From WHSW01 sp963842795 (GTDB lineage: Bacteria > Actinomycetota > Thermoleophilia > Solirubrobacterales > 70-9), in NCBI GenBank assembly GCA_963842795.1, contig CAWJHV010000018.1:124001-188000 (forward strand): a DNA stretch of 64,000 nt, read 5' to 3'. Shown here piece after piece: positions 8,019 through 16,058 of this stretch (its first letter is position 1; each line of letters starts with the position of its first letter). Below the pieces are notes generated by a model, which worked only from the letters and a program-made list of their open reading frames with translations, was not told where the DNA came from and did not search any database. Position numbers and translations under genes: made by a program.

Positions 8019-9245
8019 TCAGGGGACCGCGGCCTGCAGGTTCTCGTCGATCGAGGCGAGGAACTCCTGCGTGGTCTGGAACTCCTGGTCCGGGCCGACG
8101 AGCAGCGCCAGGTCCTTCGTCATCCTGCCGCTCTCGACGGTCTCGACGCAGACCCGCTCCAGCGTCTCGGCGAACTCGGTCACCTCGGGGGTCTCGTCCA
8201 TGCGCCCGCGGGCGGCCAGGGCCCGAGTCCAGGCGAAGATCGACGCGATCGGGTTGGTCGACGTCGGGTTGCCCTTCTGGTGCTCGCGGAAGTGACGGGT
8301 GACGGTGCCGTGGGCGGCCTCCGCCTCGACCGTCTTGCCGTCGGGGGTCATCAGCACGCTGGTCATCAGGCCGAGCGAGCCGAAGCCCTGGGCGACCGTG
8401 TCGGACTGGACGTCGCCGTCGTAGTTCTTGCACGCCCAGACGTAGCCGCCCTCCCACTTCAGCGCCGCGGCCACCATGTCGTCGATCAGCCGGTGCTCGT
8501 AGGTGATCTCCGCGGCCTCGAACTCGTCCTTGAACTCGGCGTCGTAGATCTCCTGGAAGAGGTCCTTGAAGCGCCCGTCGTAGCGCTTGAGGATCGTGTT
8601 CTTCGTCGACATGTAGACCGGGTAGCCGCGGTCCAGCCCGTAGCGCATCGAGGCGCGGGCGAAGTCGCGGATCGAGTCGTCGAGGTTGTACATGCCGAGC
8701 GCGATCCCGCTCGAAGGGAAGTCGAAGACGTCGATCTCGATCGGATCGCCCTGGCTGGAGTCCTTGGGCGTCCAGGTCAGCGTGAGCTTGCCCTCCCCGG
8801 GAATCAGGGTGTCCTCGGCGCGGTACTGGTCGCCGAAGGCGTGGCGGCCGATGATGATCGGCTTCGTCCAGCCCGGGACCAGCCGGGGGATGTTCGAGAT
8901 CACGATCGGCTCGCGGAAGATCACGCCGCCGAGGATGTTGCGGATCGTCCCGTTCGGCGACCGGTACATCTCCTTGAGGCCGAACTCCTCGACCCGGGCC
9001 TCGTCGGGGGTGATCGTCGCGCACTTCACTCCAACCCCGTGCTTCTTGATCGCGTTCGCGGCGTCGACGGTGATCTGGTCGGAGGTCGCGTCGCGGCTCT
9101 CGATCCCGAGGTCGAAGTAGACCAGCTCGACGTCGAGGTAGGGCAGGATCAGCTGCTCCTTGATGAACTCCCAGATGATCCGGGTCATCTCGTCGCCGTC
9201 GAGCTCGACGATCGGGTTGCGGACCTTGATCTTGGCCTCGGCCAT
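8019..9245 (-). CDS. icd: NADP-dependent isocitrate dehydrogenase (dimeric, eukaryotic-like type)
   Basis: This 408-residue enzyme oxidatively decarboxylates isocitrate to 2-oxoglutarate with NADP. The N-terminus VELDGDEMTRIIWEFIKE and the blocks SPNGTIRNILGG, YMSTKNTILKRYDGRFKD and EAEAAHGTVTRHFREH are diagnostic of the roughly 400-residue homodimeric type also found in eukaryotes, not the E. coli type. Its ATG at 9245 shares one base with the TGA of the upstream redoxin-like gene (TGATG). The two are therefore very likely translated as a coupled pair. Confidence 0.96.
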   Translation of the reverse strand: MAEAKIKVRNPIVELDGDEMTRIIWEFIKEQLILPYLDVELVYFDLGIESRDATSDQITVDAANAIKKHGVGVKCATITPDEARVEEFGLKEMYRSPNGTIRNILGGVIFREPIVISNIPRLVPGWTKPIIIGRHAFGDQYRAEDTLIPGEGKLTLTWTPKDSSQGDPIEIDVFDFPSSGIALGMYNLDDSIRDFARASMRYGLDRGYPVYMSTKNTILKRYDGRFKDLFQEIYDAEFKDEFEAAEITYEHRLIDDMVAAALKWEGGYVWACKNYDGDVQSDTVAQGFGSLGLMTSVLMTPDGKTVEAEAAHGTVTRHFREHQKGNPTSTNPIASIFAWTRALAARGRMDETPEVTEFAETLERVCVETVESGRMTKDLALLVGPDQEFQTTQEFLASIDENLQAAVP

Positions 9246-9550
9246 CAGCCGGACGCGGGCGCGCCGTCGCCGTCGCCGTCCTGGGCGAACAGCCGCCCGG
9301 CGGCGATCGTCTCGGCCATCTCCTTCGACTCCGCCCGGTAGCCCGAGCCGTCCTCGAACTCGATCACCGGCAGCCAGGTCTGGCCGCTGATCCGCTCGAC
9401 CTCCGTGCGCCGGCTCCGCGGGAACATCGGGGCCTTGACCACCTCGTAGTCGATGCCCTGCTCGTCGAGCGCCTTCTGGACCTTCCAGCACGAATCGAGG
9501 TCGTTGTGGACGAACGTCAACACGCAGCGGTGAAGCGTCACCTTTGGCAC
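9245..9550 (-). CDS. Glutaredoxin-like / GST N-terminal domain protein
   Basis: This 101-residue thioredoxin-fold protein carries HNDLDSCWKVQKALDEQGID, with one cysteine at the usual active-site place (a monothiol-like C-W-K-V), then the YEVVKAP strand and the cis-proline segment TWLPVIEFEDG. The layout matches the N-terminal domain of glutathione S-transferases and stand-alone glutaredoxin-like proteins. It starts at GTG 9550 and its stop overlaps the icd start by one base. Coupling to icd suggests a role in redox protection or NADPH-linked thiol chemistry, but this is inference. Confidence 0.75.
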   Translation of the reverse strand: MPKVTLHRCVLTFVHNDLDSCWKVQKALDEQGIDYEVVKAPMFPRSRRTEVERISGQTWLPVIEFEDGSGYRAESKEMAETIAAGRLFAQDGDGDGAPASG

Positions 9551-9612
9551 CGGAGCCTCCTCGGGTCGAATTGCGGCGGAGCCTAACGGCGGGCGGGCAT
9601 AGAGTCCGGTGC

Positions 9613-10365
9613 ATGGACGCCGAGCGAGTCCGGCTGGAGATCTCAGATCATGTCGCCGACGTGCGCATGGTCCGCGGCGACAAGCACAACGGGCTCGACT
9701 GGCGGATGTTCGTGGCGCTCAACGACGCGATCGACTCGCTGGGCCACGAGCCCGAGGTGCGCGCGGTGGTGCTCTCGGGCGAGGGGCCGAGCTTCTGCGC
9801 CGGGCTGGACATCGCCAGCTTCGCCACCGGCGACGGCGATCTGGCGGGCGCCGGGCTCGAGCGCGCCGAGGGCGAGGCCGCGAACTTCGCCCAGAGGGTC
9901 GCCTACGGCTGGCGCGAGCTGGCGGTCCCGGTGATCGCCGCGCTGCGCGGCGCCTGCCTCGGGGGCGGGCTGCAGATCGCGCTCGGCGCCGACGTCCGGA
10001 TCGCCGCGCCCGACACCCGGCTCTCGGTGATGGAGATCGTCCACGGCCTGATCCCCGACATGAGCATCACCCAGACGCTGCCCCGCCTGGTCGGCGACGA
10101 CGTCGCCCGCGAGCTCGTCTTCACCGGCCGCAAGGTCGAAGCGGCCGAGGCGCTCGAGCTCGGGCTCGTGACCCGGATCGCCGACGACCCGGTCACGGAT
10201 GCGCGAGCGCTGGCGACGCAGATCGCCGAGCGCCGGCCGGAGGCGGTGCGCCACGCCAAGCGCCTGCTCAACGAAGCGCCGACGCTGAGCCCCCGCGAGG
10301 CGCTGGCGCTCGAGACCGAGCTCCAGCGCGACCTGCTCGGAACCCCGACGGCGCCCCGCCCCTAA
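9613..10365 (+). CDS. Enoyl-CoA hydratase/isomerase (crotonase) family protein
   Basis: This 250-residue crotonase-fold protein acts on acyl-CoA thioesters. Oxyanion-hole segments are present: SFCAGLDIASF and GACLGGGLQIALGADVRIA. The typical catalytic glutamate region reads MEIVHGLIPDMSIT. In classical hydratase ECHs two glutamates are needed; here the first site (GGLQIALG) has no glutamate, so it may be an isomerase- or hydrolase-type member. Length is normal. TAGAGT at 9600-9605 lies 7 nt before the ATG. It is divergent from the redoxin-icd pair. Confidence 0.88.
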   Translation: MDAERVRLEISDHVADVRMVRGDKHNGLDWRMFVALNDAIDSLGHEPEVRAVVLSGEGPSFCAGLDIASFATGDGDLAGAGLERAEGEAANFAQRVAYGWRELAVPVIAALRGACLGGGLQIALGADVRIAAPDTRLSVMEIVHGLIPDMSITQTLPRLVGDDVARELVFTGRKVEAAEALELGLVTRIADDPVTDARALATQIAERRPEAVRHAKRLLNEAPTLSPREALALETELQRDLLGTPTAPRP

Positions 10366-10382
10366 GGGGGCGAATCTCACCG

Positions 10383-10427
10383 CGAGCCGCACTCAGACCA
10401 CCACATGGGTGGTTTCGGTGCGGCTCG
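10383..10427. repeat. 45-nt palindromic repeat, copy 1 (over the DUF559 gene start)
   Basis: Outer arms CGAGCCGCAC (10383-10392) and GTGCGGCTCG (10418-10427) pair perfectly. An inner stem ACCACC/GGTGGT (10397-10402 with 10408-10413) closes the 5-nt loop ACATG. The start codon of the following gene (10405-10407) sits inside that loop. The element matches 36 of 45 positions with the copy at 11307-11351. Confidence 0.8.
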
Positions 10428-11367
10428 AAACGAGCTCCGGGAGATCGCACGGCGCCAGCACGCGGTGGCGACGTTCGCGCAGCTGAAGGGCTGCGGGCTC
10501 TCGGCGAGGCAGGTGGACCGGGCGGTCGAGCGAGGCCAGCTCCAGCGCCTGCATCGGGGCGTCTTTCTCGTCGGACCGTGTGCCCTGCCCCACTCGGCTG
10601 CGCTCGCCGCGGTCCTTGCGTGCGGGCCGGGCGCGGTGCTCAGCCATCCCTCCGCCGTGAGTCTGTACGAGCTGCTCCCGGCCGATGACGATCCGGCGCC
10701 GGTTCACGTCACAGTGCCGGGCCGCCATCGCCGCGGCGACGCCGGCATCGCGGTACACGAGACGGACTCGCTTCAACCACACGAGGTCCGCGAGCGCCAT
10801 GGAATCAGCGTCACCGCACCGATCCGGACACTCTTCGACTTCGCCGGGCTCTGCGGCGGGGCCGAGTTGGAGCGCGCCGTCGCCGAGGCCTTCGCGCTGG
10901 GGCTCACCAATCGCGCCGCGATGCTGCGAGCCGCGAACGGCGCCCGCGGGCGTCGCGGGACGGGCAGGGTGACCAGGCTCCTCGGAGCGGGGCAGCCCGC
11001 GCGAACCCGCTCGCGCCCCGAACGCCTACTGCTCCGCGCGGTGCGCGACGCGCACCTCCCTGAGCCGGAGACGAACGTGAGGATCGGTCGCTGGACCGTC
11101 GATTGCCTGTGGCGAGAAGCCGGCCTGGCCGTCGAGGTCGATGCCTACTCGACGCACTCCTCGCCCTGGGCGTTCGAACGCGACCGCCGCAAGGACGCCG
11201 AGCTCACCGCCCGCGGGATCGTCGTGCAGCGATTCAGCGCCGACGCCGTGCGCGACGACCGTGACTCCGTCGTCGCCTGGATCGCGACCCAGCTCCGCGT
11301 GCTCTCCGAACCGCACCAAAGCCACCGCATGGGTGATTTGGGGGCGGCTCGGCGCGGATGGGCTTGA
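10405..11367 (+). CDS. AbiEi-type antitoxin domain + DUF559 nuclease-fold protein
   Basis: This 320-residue two-domain protein begins (about 8-60) with an AbiEi-like winged helix (REIARRQHAVATFAQLKGCG), as in type IV antitoxins. The middle resembles the AbiEi C-terminal region. The end (about 200-300) is a DUF559/Vsr-like endonuclease fold with ERLLLRAVRD, WTVDCLWREAGLAVEVD, FERDRRKDAELTARGIVVQR and a late arginine-phenylalanine strand. The key acidic residues of the (D/E)-x-K-like core (VDCLW...VEVD) are present. No toxin partner gene is adjacent, which is common for this fusion. Two copies of one palindrome overlap its first and last codons, so the N- and C-termini encode similar peptides (MGGFGAAR and MGDLGAAR). 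It could be a regulator, a defence factor or a mobile unit. Confidence 0.75.
   Translation: MGGFGAARNELREIARRQHAVATFAQLKGCGLSARQVDRAVERGQLQRLHRGVFLVGPCALPHSAALAAVLACGPGAVLSHPSAVSLYELLPADDDPAPVHVTVPGRHRRGDAGIAVHETDSLQPHEVRERHGISVTAPIRTLFDFAGLCGGAELERAVAEAFALGLTNRAAMLRAANGARGRRGTGRVTRLLGAGQPARTRSRPERLLLRAVRDAHLPEPETNVRIGRWTVDCLWREAGLAVEVDAYSTHSSPWAFERDRRKDAELTARGIVVQRFSADAVRDDRDSVVAWIATQLRVLSEPHQSHRMGDLGAARRGWA
11307..11351. repeat. 45-nt palindromic repeat, copy 2 (over the DUF559 gene end)
   Basis: CGAACCGCACC... at 11307 pairs with ...GGGGGCGGCTCG ending at 11351. The inner stems CAAA/TTTG and CACC/GGTG enclose the loop GCATG. Length and order match copy 1 exactly (36 of 45 identical). It covers the last codons of the DUF559 gene and points at the TetR gene downstream. 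Confidence 0.75.
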
Positions 11368-11375
11368 CCGAAGTT

Positions 11376-11391
11376 GTGAATCGTGATTCAC
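11376..11391. promoter_or_regulatory. Probable TetR operator (perfect 7-bp-arm palindrome)
   Basis: GTGAATCGTGATTCAC is a perfect inverted repeat (GTGAATC-GT-GATTCAC) ending 7 nt before the GTG start of the TetR gene. Position and form fit an autoregulatory operator for the TetR-acyl-CoA dehydrogenase unit. Confidence 0.6.
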
Positions 11392-11398
11392 TTCTTTG

Positions 11399-12028
11399 GT
11401 GGCCTACCGCCCGACGCAGCGAACCGAGGCCCGCAAGGCGGCGGTGCGGGAGCGGATCGTCGCCGCGGCGCGGGAGCTGGTCGCTCACGGCGGCTACGCC
11501 GAGGCCCAGGTGACCGCGGTCGCCGCGCGCGCCGGTGTCGCGACCGGGACCGTCTACCGCCACTTCCCCTCCAAGGCCGAGCTGTTCGCCGAGGTCTTCC
11601 GGAACGCCTCGCAGCGCGAGGTCGACGCGGTGATCGCCGCGGCGGCGGATCGCGAGGCCTCGGCGCCGCAGCGGATCGCGGCTGCGGTCGAGACCTTCGC
11701 CCGGCGCGCCCTGCGCGGCCGCCGGCTCGCCTGGGCCCTGATCGCCGAGCCGGTCGACCCCGCGGTCGAGGCCGAGCGGCTGGTCTTCCGCCGCGCCTAC
11801 CGCGACGCCTTCGCCGAGGTGATCGCCACCGGCGTCGCCGCCGGCGAGCTGCCCCGCCAGGACCCGGCGACCAGCGCCGCGGCGCTGGTGGGCGCGATCG
11901 GCGAGGCGCTCGTCGGCCCGGTGTCGCCGACGTCCGCCGAGCGCGACCCCGAGTCGCTGATCGACTCGCTGAGAGACTTCTGTATTCGCTCGGTGACCGG
12001 AAAGGAGCCCGTCAGTGTCAACGCTTGA
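11399..12028 (+). CDS. TetR/AcrR family transcriptional regulator
   Basis: This 209-residue one-component regulator has an N-terminal TetR helix-turn-helix at about residues 15-60 (VTAVAARAGVATGTVYRHFP, preceded by RERIVAAARELVAHGGY), followed by an all-helical ligand domain. The start is uncertain between TTG 11396 and GTG 11399. A palindrome lies just upstream. The stop codon lies 14 nt inside the next gene, so it is cotranscribed with the acyl-CoA dehydrogenase and probably controls it. The inducer may be an acyl-CoA or a related hydrophobic compound (inference). Confidence 0.9.
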   Translation: MAYRPTQRTEARKAAVRERIVAAARELVAHGGYAEAQVTAVAARAGVATGTVYRHFPSKAELFAEVFRNASQREVDAVIAAAADREASAPQRIAAAVETFARRALRGRRLAWALIAEPVDPAVEAERLVFRRAYRDAFAEVIATGVAAGELPRQDPATSAAALVGAIGEALVGPVSPTSAERDPESLIDSLRDFCIRSVTGKEPVSVNA

Positions 12029-13685
12029 GCAGCGCACCTCCGCAGCGACCCACGAGGTCGCCAACCAGTCCACCCCGCTCGAGGGCTACAACACGTTCGA
12101 GTCCGACCCGGTGCTGGTGGAGGCGCTGCGGCGCGAGGGCGGCGACTGGGCCGAGCGGCGGGTCAGCGAGGTCGGCGCCTTCGCCGGCTCGGCGCGGACG
12201 ATCCGCTGGGGGTTCGAGGCGAACGAGAACCCGCCGAAGCTGCGCACCCACGACCGCTTCGGCAACCGGATCGACGAGGTCGAGTTCCATCCCTCCTGGC
12301 ACGAGCTGCTCGGCGCCGGGGTCGGCTTCGGCCTGCACGCGCTGCCGTGGCGCGAGCCCGTCCCCGGAGCCCACGTCGTGCGGGCGGCGATGAGCGTCGC
12401 CTCGCAGGCCGAGGCAGGGGTCGGCTGCCCGATCTCGATGACCTACTCGGTGATCCCGGCGCTGCGAAAGCAGCCCGAGCTCGCCGCCGAGTGGGAGCCG
12501 CGCTTCACCTCGCTGCAATACGACGGCCAGCGCCTGCGGCCCGCCCCCGACAAGGCCGGCGCGCTCTGCGGCATGGGGATGACCGAGAAGCAGGGCGGCT
12601 CCGACGTGCGCGCGAACACCACGGTCGCGGTCCCGCTGAACGGTGGCGGGCCGGGCGCCGAGTACTCGCTCACGGGCCACAAGTGGTTCTTCTCGGCCCC
12701 GATGTGCGATGCGTTCCTGGTCCTCGCACAGGCCGAGGGCGGGCTCTCCTGCTTTCTGATGCCGCGCTTCACCCCCGACGGGGAGCGCAACCCCATCCTG
12801 ATCCAGCGGCTCAAGGACAAGCTCGGTAACCGCTCGAACGCCTCCAGCGAGGTCGAGTTCCGCGGCGCGTGGGCGCAGCTCGTCGGCGAGGAGGGACGCG
12901 GGGTACCGACGATCATCGAGATGGTGAACCACACGCGGCTCGACTGCGCGCTCGGGGCCGCCGCGGGGATGCGCGCAGCGGTCGCCAACGCGATCCATCA
13001 CACCGAGCACCGGTCCGCCTTCGGCGGGCGCCTGATCGAACAACCGTTGATGCGCAACGTGCTCGCGGATCTGGCGCTCGAGTCCGAAATGGCGACGATC
13101 GGCGCCATGCGTCTGGCCCGCGCCTACGACGAGTCGATCGGCGGCGACGAGGGCGCGACGCAGTTCAAGCGGATCGCCAACGCGGTGCTCAAGTACTGGG
13201 TCTGCAAGCGCGCCCCCGTCCACGCCGGCGAGGCCCTGGAGTGCCTCGGCGGCAACGGCTACGTCGAGGAGTCGGGGATGCCGCGGCTCTACCGCGAGGC
13301 GCCCCTGAACTCGATCTGGGAGGGCTCGGGCAACGTCCAGTGCCTCGACGTGCTGCGGGCCATGGCACGCGGGCCGCAGGCACTCGAGGCGTTCTTCGCC
13401 GAGGTCGACGAGGGCGCCGGGGCCGACTCCCGCCTCGACGCCGCGATCGAGCGCCTGCGGGCCGAGCTCGGCGACCTCGAGGCGATCGAGTCGCGTGCCC
13501 GGCGCGTGGTCGAGCAGATGGCCCTCGTGCTCGGCGGCTCGCTCGCCGTGCGCTACGCCGACCCGGCGGTCGCCGACGCCTTCTGCGCCTCGCGCCTCGG
13601 CGGCGACTGGGGCCGGGCCTTCGGCACCCTGCCGGCCGGCACCGATTTCGAGCGGATCATCGTGCGCCACGCCCCCACTCCCTGA
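12015..13685 (+). CDS. AidB-like acyl-CoA dehydrogenase family flavoprotein
   Basis: This 556-residue flavoprotein is longer than ordinary acyl-CoA dehydrogenases and matches the AidB/isovaleryl-CoA dehydrogenase-like group. Family landmarks include PISMTYSVIPAL, GMGMTEKQGGSDVRANTT (FAD/substrate loop), LTGHKWFFSAP, the RSAFGGRLIEQPLMRN helix and ECLGGNGYVEESGMPRLYR. In E. coli AidB is an alkylation-response protein that binds DNA; in actinobacteria most members are probably metabolic dehydrogenases. GTG 12015 starts within the TetR gene (14-nt overlap), which shows tight coupling. The substrate is unknown. Confidence 0.88.
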   Translation: MSTLEQRTSAATHEVANQSTPLEGYNTFESDPVLVEALRREGGDWAERRVSEVGAFAGSARTIRWGFEANENPPKLRTHDRFGNRIDEVEFHPSWHELLGAGVGFGLHALPWREPVPGAHVVRAAMSVASQAEAGVGCPISMTYSVIPALRKQPELAAEWEPRFTSLQYDGQRLRPAPDKAGALCGMGMTEKQGGSDVRANTTVAVPLNGGGPGAEYSLTGHKWFFSAPMCDAFLVLAQAEGGLSCFLMPRFTPDGERNPILIQRLKDKLGNRSNASSEVEFRGAWAQLVGEEGRGVPTIIEMVNHTRLDCALGAAAGMRAAVANAIHHTEHRSAFGGRLIEQPLMRNVLADLALESEMATIGAMRLARAYDESIGGDEGATQFKRIANAVLKYWVCKRAPVHAGEALECLGGNGYVEESGMPRLYREAPLNSIWEGSGNVQCLDVLRAMARGPQALEAFFAEVDEGAGADSRLDAAIERLRAELGDLEAIESRARRVVEQMALVLGGSLAVRYADPAVADAFCASRLGGDWGRAFGTLPAGTDFERIIVRHAPTP

Positions 13686-13731
13686 GCGAACGGAAACTCA
13701 AGCGCCCGGGCGCCGGATCCGATCTATAGGC

Positions 13732-14808
13732 GTGGGCGCACTCCCGACCGGGCCCGGCTTCAGGTCCCAGCGGACGCGGGTCTTCGGCATCCTGCTGATC
13801 GCCGGCGGGCTGCTGGCCGGGGTCACGGTGATCCTCCCGCCGGAGGCGAGCGGGTCGGACACCGTGGTGATCGCGCTCGGGGCCGCCGCCGGCGTCGCCG
13901 GTGTGGCCCTGGTGCTGATCGGCCGCGAGCTCGACGACTGGCAGCTCGGCACCGTCGGGGTCCTGGGGACGATCCTGATCACCGCCGCCACCTACGAGGG
14001 CGGCTTCGACGGCACCGGGACCGCGGACAACGAGATGCTCTACATCTGGGTCTGCCTGTTCTCGTTCTACTTCCTGCGCCTGCGGGTGGCGCTGGTCGAG
14101 CTCGCGGTGGTCGCGATCGCCTACGGGTGGCTGCTGTCGCGCCAGGGGATCGACGGCGCGGACGCCGTCACCCGGTGGATCGTCACCGTCTCCGCGCTCG
14201 GCACCGTCGGGGCGCTCGTCGCCTCGCTGCGCACCTCGCTCGACGGGCTGGTCGGCGAGCTCTCGAGCCGCGCGCGCGTCGACCCGCTGACCGGTCTGCT
14301 GAACCGCAACGCGCTCGAGGAGCGGGCGGCGATCGAGTTCGCGCGGGCGCGGCGGACAGGCGGGCCCGTGGCGATCCTGGTCTGCGACATCGACGACTTC
14401 AAGACCATCAACGACAGCCTCGGCCATCCGGCCGGCGATCAGGTGCTGGCGCGGGTGAGCGAGGTGCTGAGCTCGGAGACGCGCACGGTCGACGCGGTCG
14501 CGCGACTGGGCGGCGACGAGTTCGCCGTCCTGTTGCCCGGAGCGACCGCGGTCGCGGCGCGGATGATCGCCGAGCGACTCAGGGTCGCCGTGCGCCGCTC
14601 CGCCGGCGACGCCCACCTGCGGCTCACGCTGAGCCTGGGGATCGCGGTCGGCCACCCGGGCGGCAGCTCCCTGGACGGGCTCTGGAAGGCGGCCGACCGG
14701 GCGATGTACGCGGCCAAGCGCAGCGGGGGCGACGCGGTCGCGACCGCTCCCGAGTTCGCCGAGACCGTCGGCCCGCGCCCGGTCGAGCCGGACCCGATCA
14801 GCGCCTGA
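13732..14808 (+). CDS. Membrane-anchored diguanylate cyclase (GGDEF)
   Basis: This protein of about 358 residues has roughly six N-terminal transmembrane helices (residues 10-175) and a GGDEF domain (about 190-345). The signature RLGGDEFAVLL is intact. An RTVD sequence stands at the RxxD inhibitory site, and the metal-binding CDIDDFKTINDSLGH is complete. It should therefore synthesise c-di-GMP at the membrane, subject to product feedback. There is no EAL domain. The start is taken as GTG 13732; no ribosome binding site is evident, and TATAGG lies directly before it. It is probably an independent gene after the aidB-like unit. Confidence 0.87.
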   Translation: MGALPTGPGFRSQRTRVFGILLIAGGLLAGVTVILPPEASGSDTVVIALGAAAGVAGVALVLIGRELDDWQLGTVGVLGTILITAATYEGGFDGTGTADNEMLYIWVCLFSFYFLRLRVALVELAVVAIAYGWLLSRQGIDGADAVTRWIVTVSALGTVGALVASLRTSLDGLVGELSSRARVDPLTGLLNRNALEERAAIEFARARRTGGPVAILVCDIDDFKTINDSLGHPAGDQVLARVSEVLSSETRTVDAVARLGGDEFAVLLPGATAVAARMIAERLRVAVRRSAGDAHLRLTLSLGIAVGHPGGSSLDGLWKAADRAMYAAKRSGGDAVATAPEFAETVGPRPVEPDPISA

Positions 14809-14833
14809 GGGCGGCGCGCCACCGTCGCCCACC

Positions 14834-14839
14834 TACGAT
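14834..14839 (+). promoter_or_regulatory. Probable -10 element of the site-2 protease gene
   Basis: TACGAT lies 6 nt before the ATG at 14846, consistent with a leaderless transcript; no Shine-Dalgarno sequence is present. Confidence 0.4.
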
Positions 14840-14845
14840 TAGCCC

Positions 14846-16039
14846 ATGCCCGCACGCGGCCGGTTGACCCTTCTTCACATCCGTGGAATCCGGATCGCGG
14901 TCGATTACTCCTGGTTCCTCGTCCTCTTCTTCATCATCTGGTGGCTCTCGGACTCCTACCGCGAGCAGCTCGGCGAGGGGCAGGCCGACTACGAGCCCTA
15001 TCTGCTCGCAGTCGTCTCGGCGCTCGCCTTCTTCGCCTCGATCCTCCTGCACGAGCTCGGCCACGCGGCGGTCGCCAACCGTCGCGGGATCCCGATCACC
15101 GAGATCACGCTGTGGCTGTTCGGCGGCGTCGCGCGGATGTCCAGGGACAGCGATTCGCCGCAGACCGAGTTCAAGATCGCCGTCGCCGGGCCGGCGGTGA
15201 ACCTGGTGCTGGCGGTCGTATTCGCCGCGATCGGGATCGCGGTCGCCGGTGCGCACGACTTCTCGCGGGCGATGGTGGTCGACGCCGGCGCCGGGACCTC
15301 GGGGCTCGTGGCGATGCTCGCCTGGCTGACGAGCATCAACATTCTCGTGCTCGTCTTCAACCTGATCCCGGCCTTCCCCCTCGACGGCGGCCGCATCGCG
15401 CGGGCGATCGCCTGGCGGCTGACCGGCGACCGCAACCGCGCGACGCGCTTCGCCGCCGCCATCGGGCGCGGGTTCTCCTACCTGCTGATCGGCTTCGGCC
15501 TGTTGCTCGTGATCGGCGGCGGCGACCTGGTGATCACCGGGATCTGGCTCGCGCTGATCGGCTTCATCCTCGGCCAGTCGGCGCGTGGGTACGCGCTCCA
15601 GTCGGAGTTCTCGAGCCGGATCGAGGGGATCAGGGTCGCCGACGTGATGGATGCCGAGCCGGTGGCGATCCCCGAGGAGACGAGCGTCGAGCGGGCCCTG
15701 GACGAGTACTTCCTCCGCTACCGCTGGCCCTGGTTCCCCGTGGTCGACGCCGCCGACCGGTTCCGCGGGCTGCTCGTGCGCGAGGTCGCCGACGGCGTAC
15801 CGGAGCTGAGCCGCGCCTCGCAGACGGTCGCCGACGTGTTCGAGATCGACGCCACCGGGACGCTGCGGGTGCGCGACGACGCCCCGCTCGAGTCGCTGCT
15901 CGGCAACGACGCCCTGCGCCGGCTCGGCGGGCTCGCGGCGGTCGACGCGGAGGGCCGTCTGCGGGGTGTGGTCACCGCCGATCAGGTCGGCAGAGCGCTG
16001 CGCGATGCGGTCGCCAGCCGCCAGTCGTCTTCCCGCTGA
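14846..16039 (+). CDS. Site-2 protease (M50) with C-terminal CBS domains
   Basis: This 397-residue intramembrane zinc metalloprotease carries the active-site HELGH (about residue 68-72) in a membrane segment, and the third-ligand motif NLIPAFPLDGGR (about 171-182). About six membrane helices are visible. Two CBS modules follow (about 258-395: VADVMDAEPVAIPEETSVE...), which usually bind adenosyl nucleotides and regulate activity. This is the Rip3/SpoIVFB-like group without a PDZ domain. Substrates are typically anti-sigma factors or membrane-bound regulators; none is encoded next to it. Confidence 0.93.
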   Translation: MPARGRLTLLHIRGIRIAVDYSWFLVLFFIIWWLSDSYREQLGEGQADYEPYLLAVVSALAFFASILLHELGHAAVANRRGIPITEITLWLFGGVARMSRDSDSPQTEFKIAVAGPAVNLVLAVVFAAIGIAVAGAHDFSRAMVVDAGAGTSGLVAMLAWLTSINILVLVFNLIPAFPLDGGRIARAIAWRLTGDRNRATRFAAAIGRGFSYLLIGFGLLLVIGGGDLVITGIWLALIGFILGQSARGYALQSEFSSRIEGIRVADVMDAEPVAIPEETSVERALDEYFLRYRWPWFPVVDAADRFRGLLVREVADGVPELSRASQTVADVFEIDATGTLRVRDDAPLESLLGNDALRRLGGLAAVDAEGRLRGVVTADQVGRALRDAVASRQSSSR

Positions 16040-16058
16040 TCTATAGGATCGCGATCCG

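Noticed and set aside
10405..11367. A complete type IV toxin-antitoxin pair
   Set aside because: Only the AbiEi-like/DUF559 protein is present; no AbiEii nucleotidyltransferase toxin gene is adjacent.
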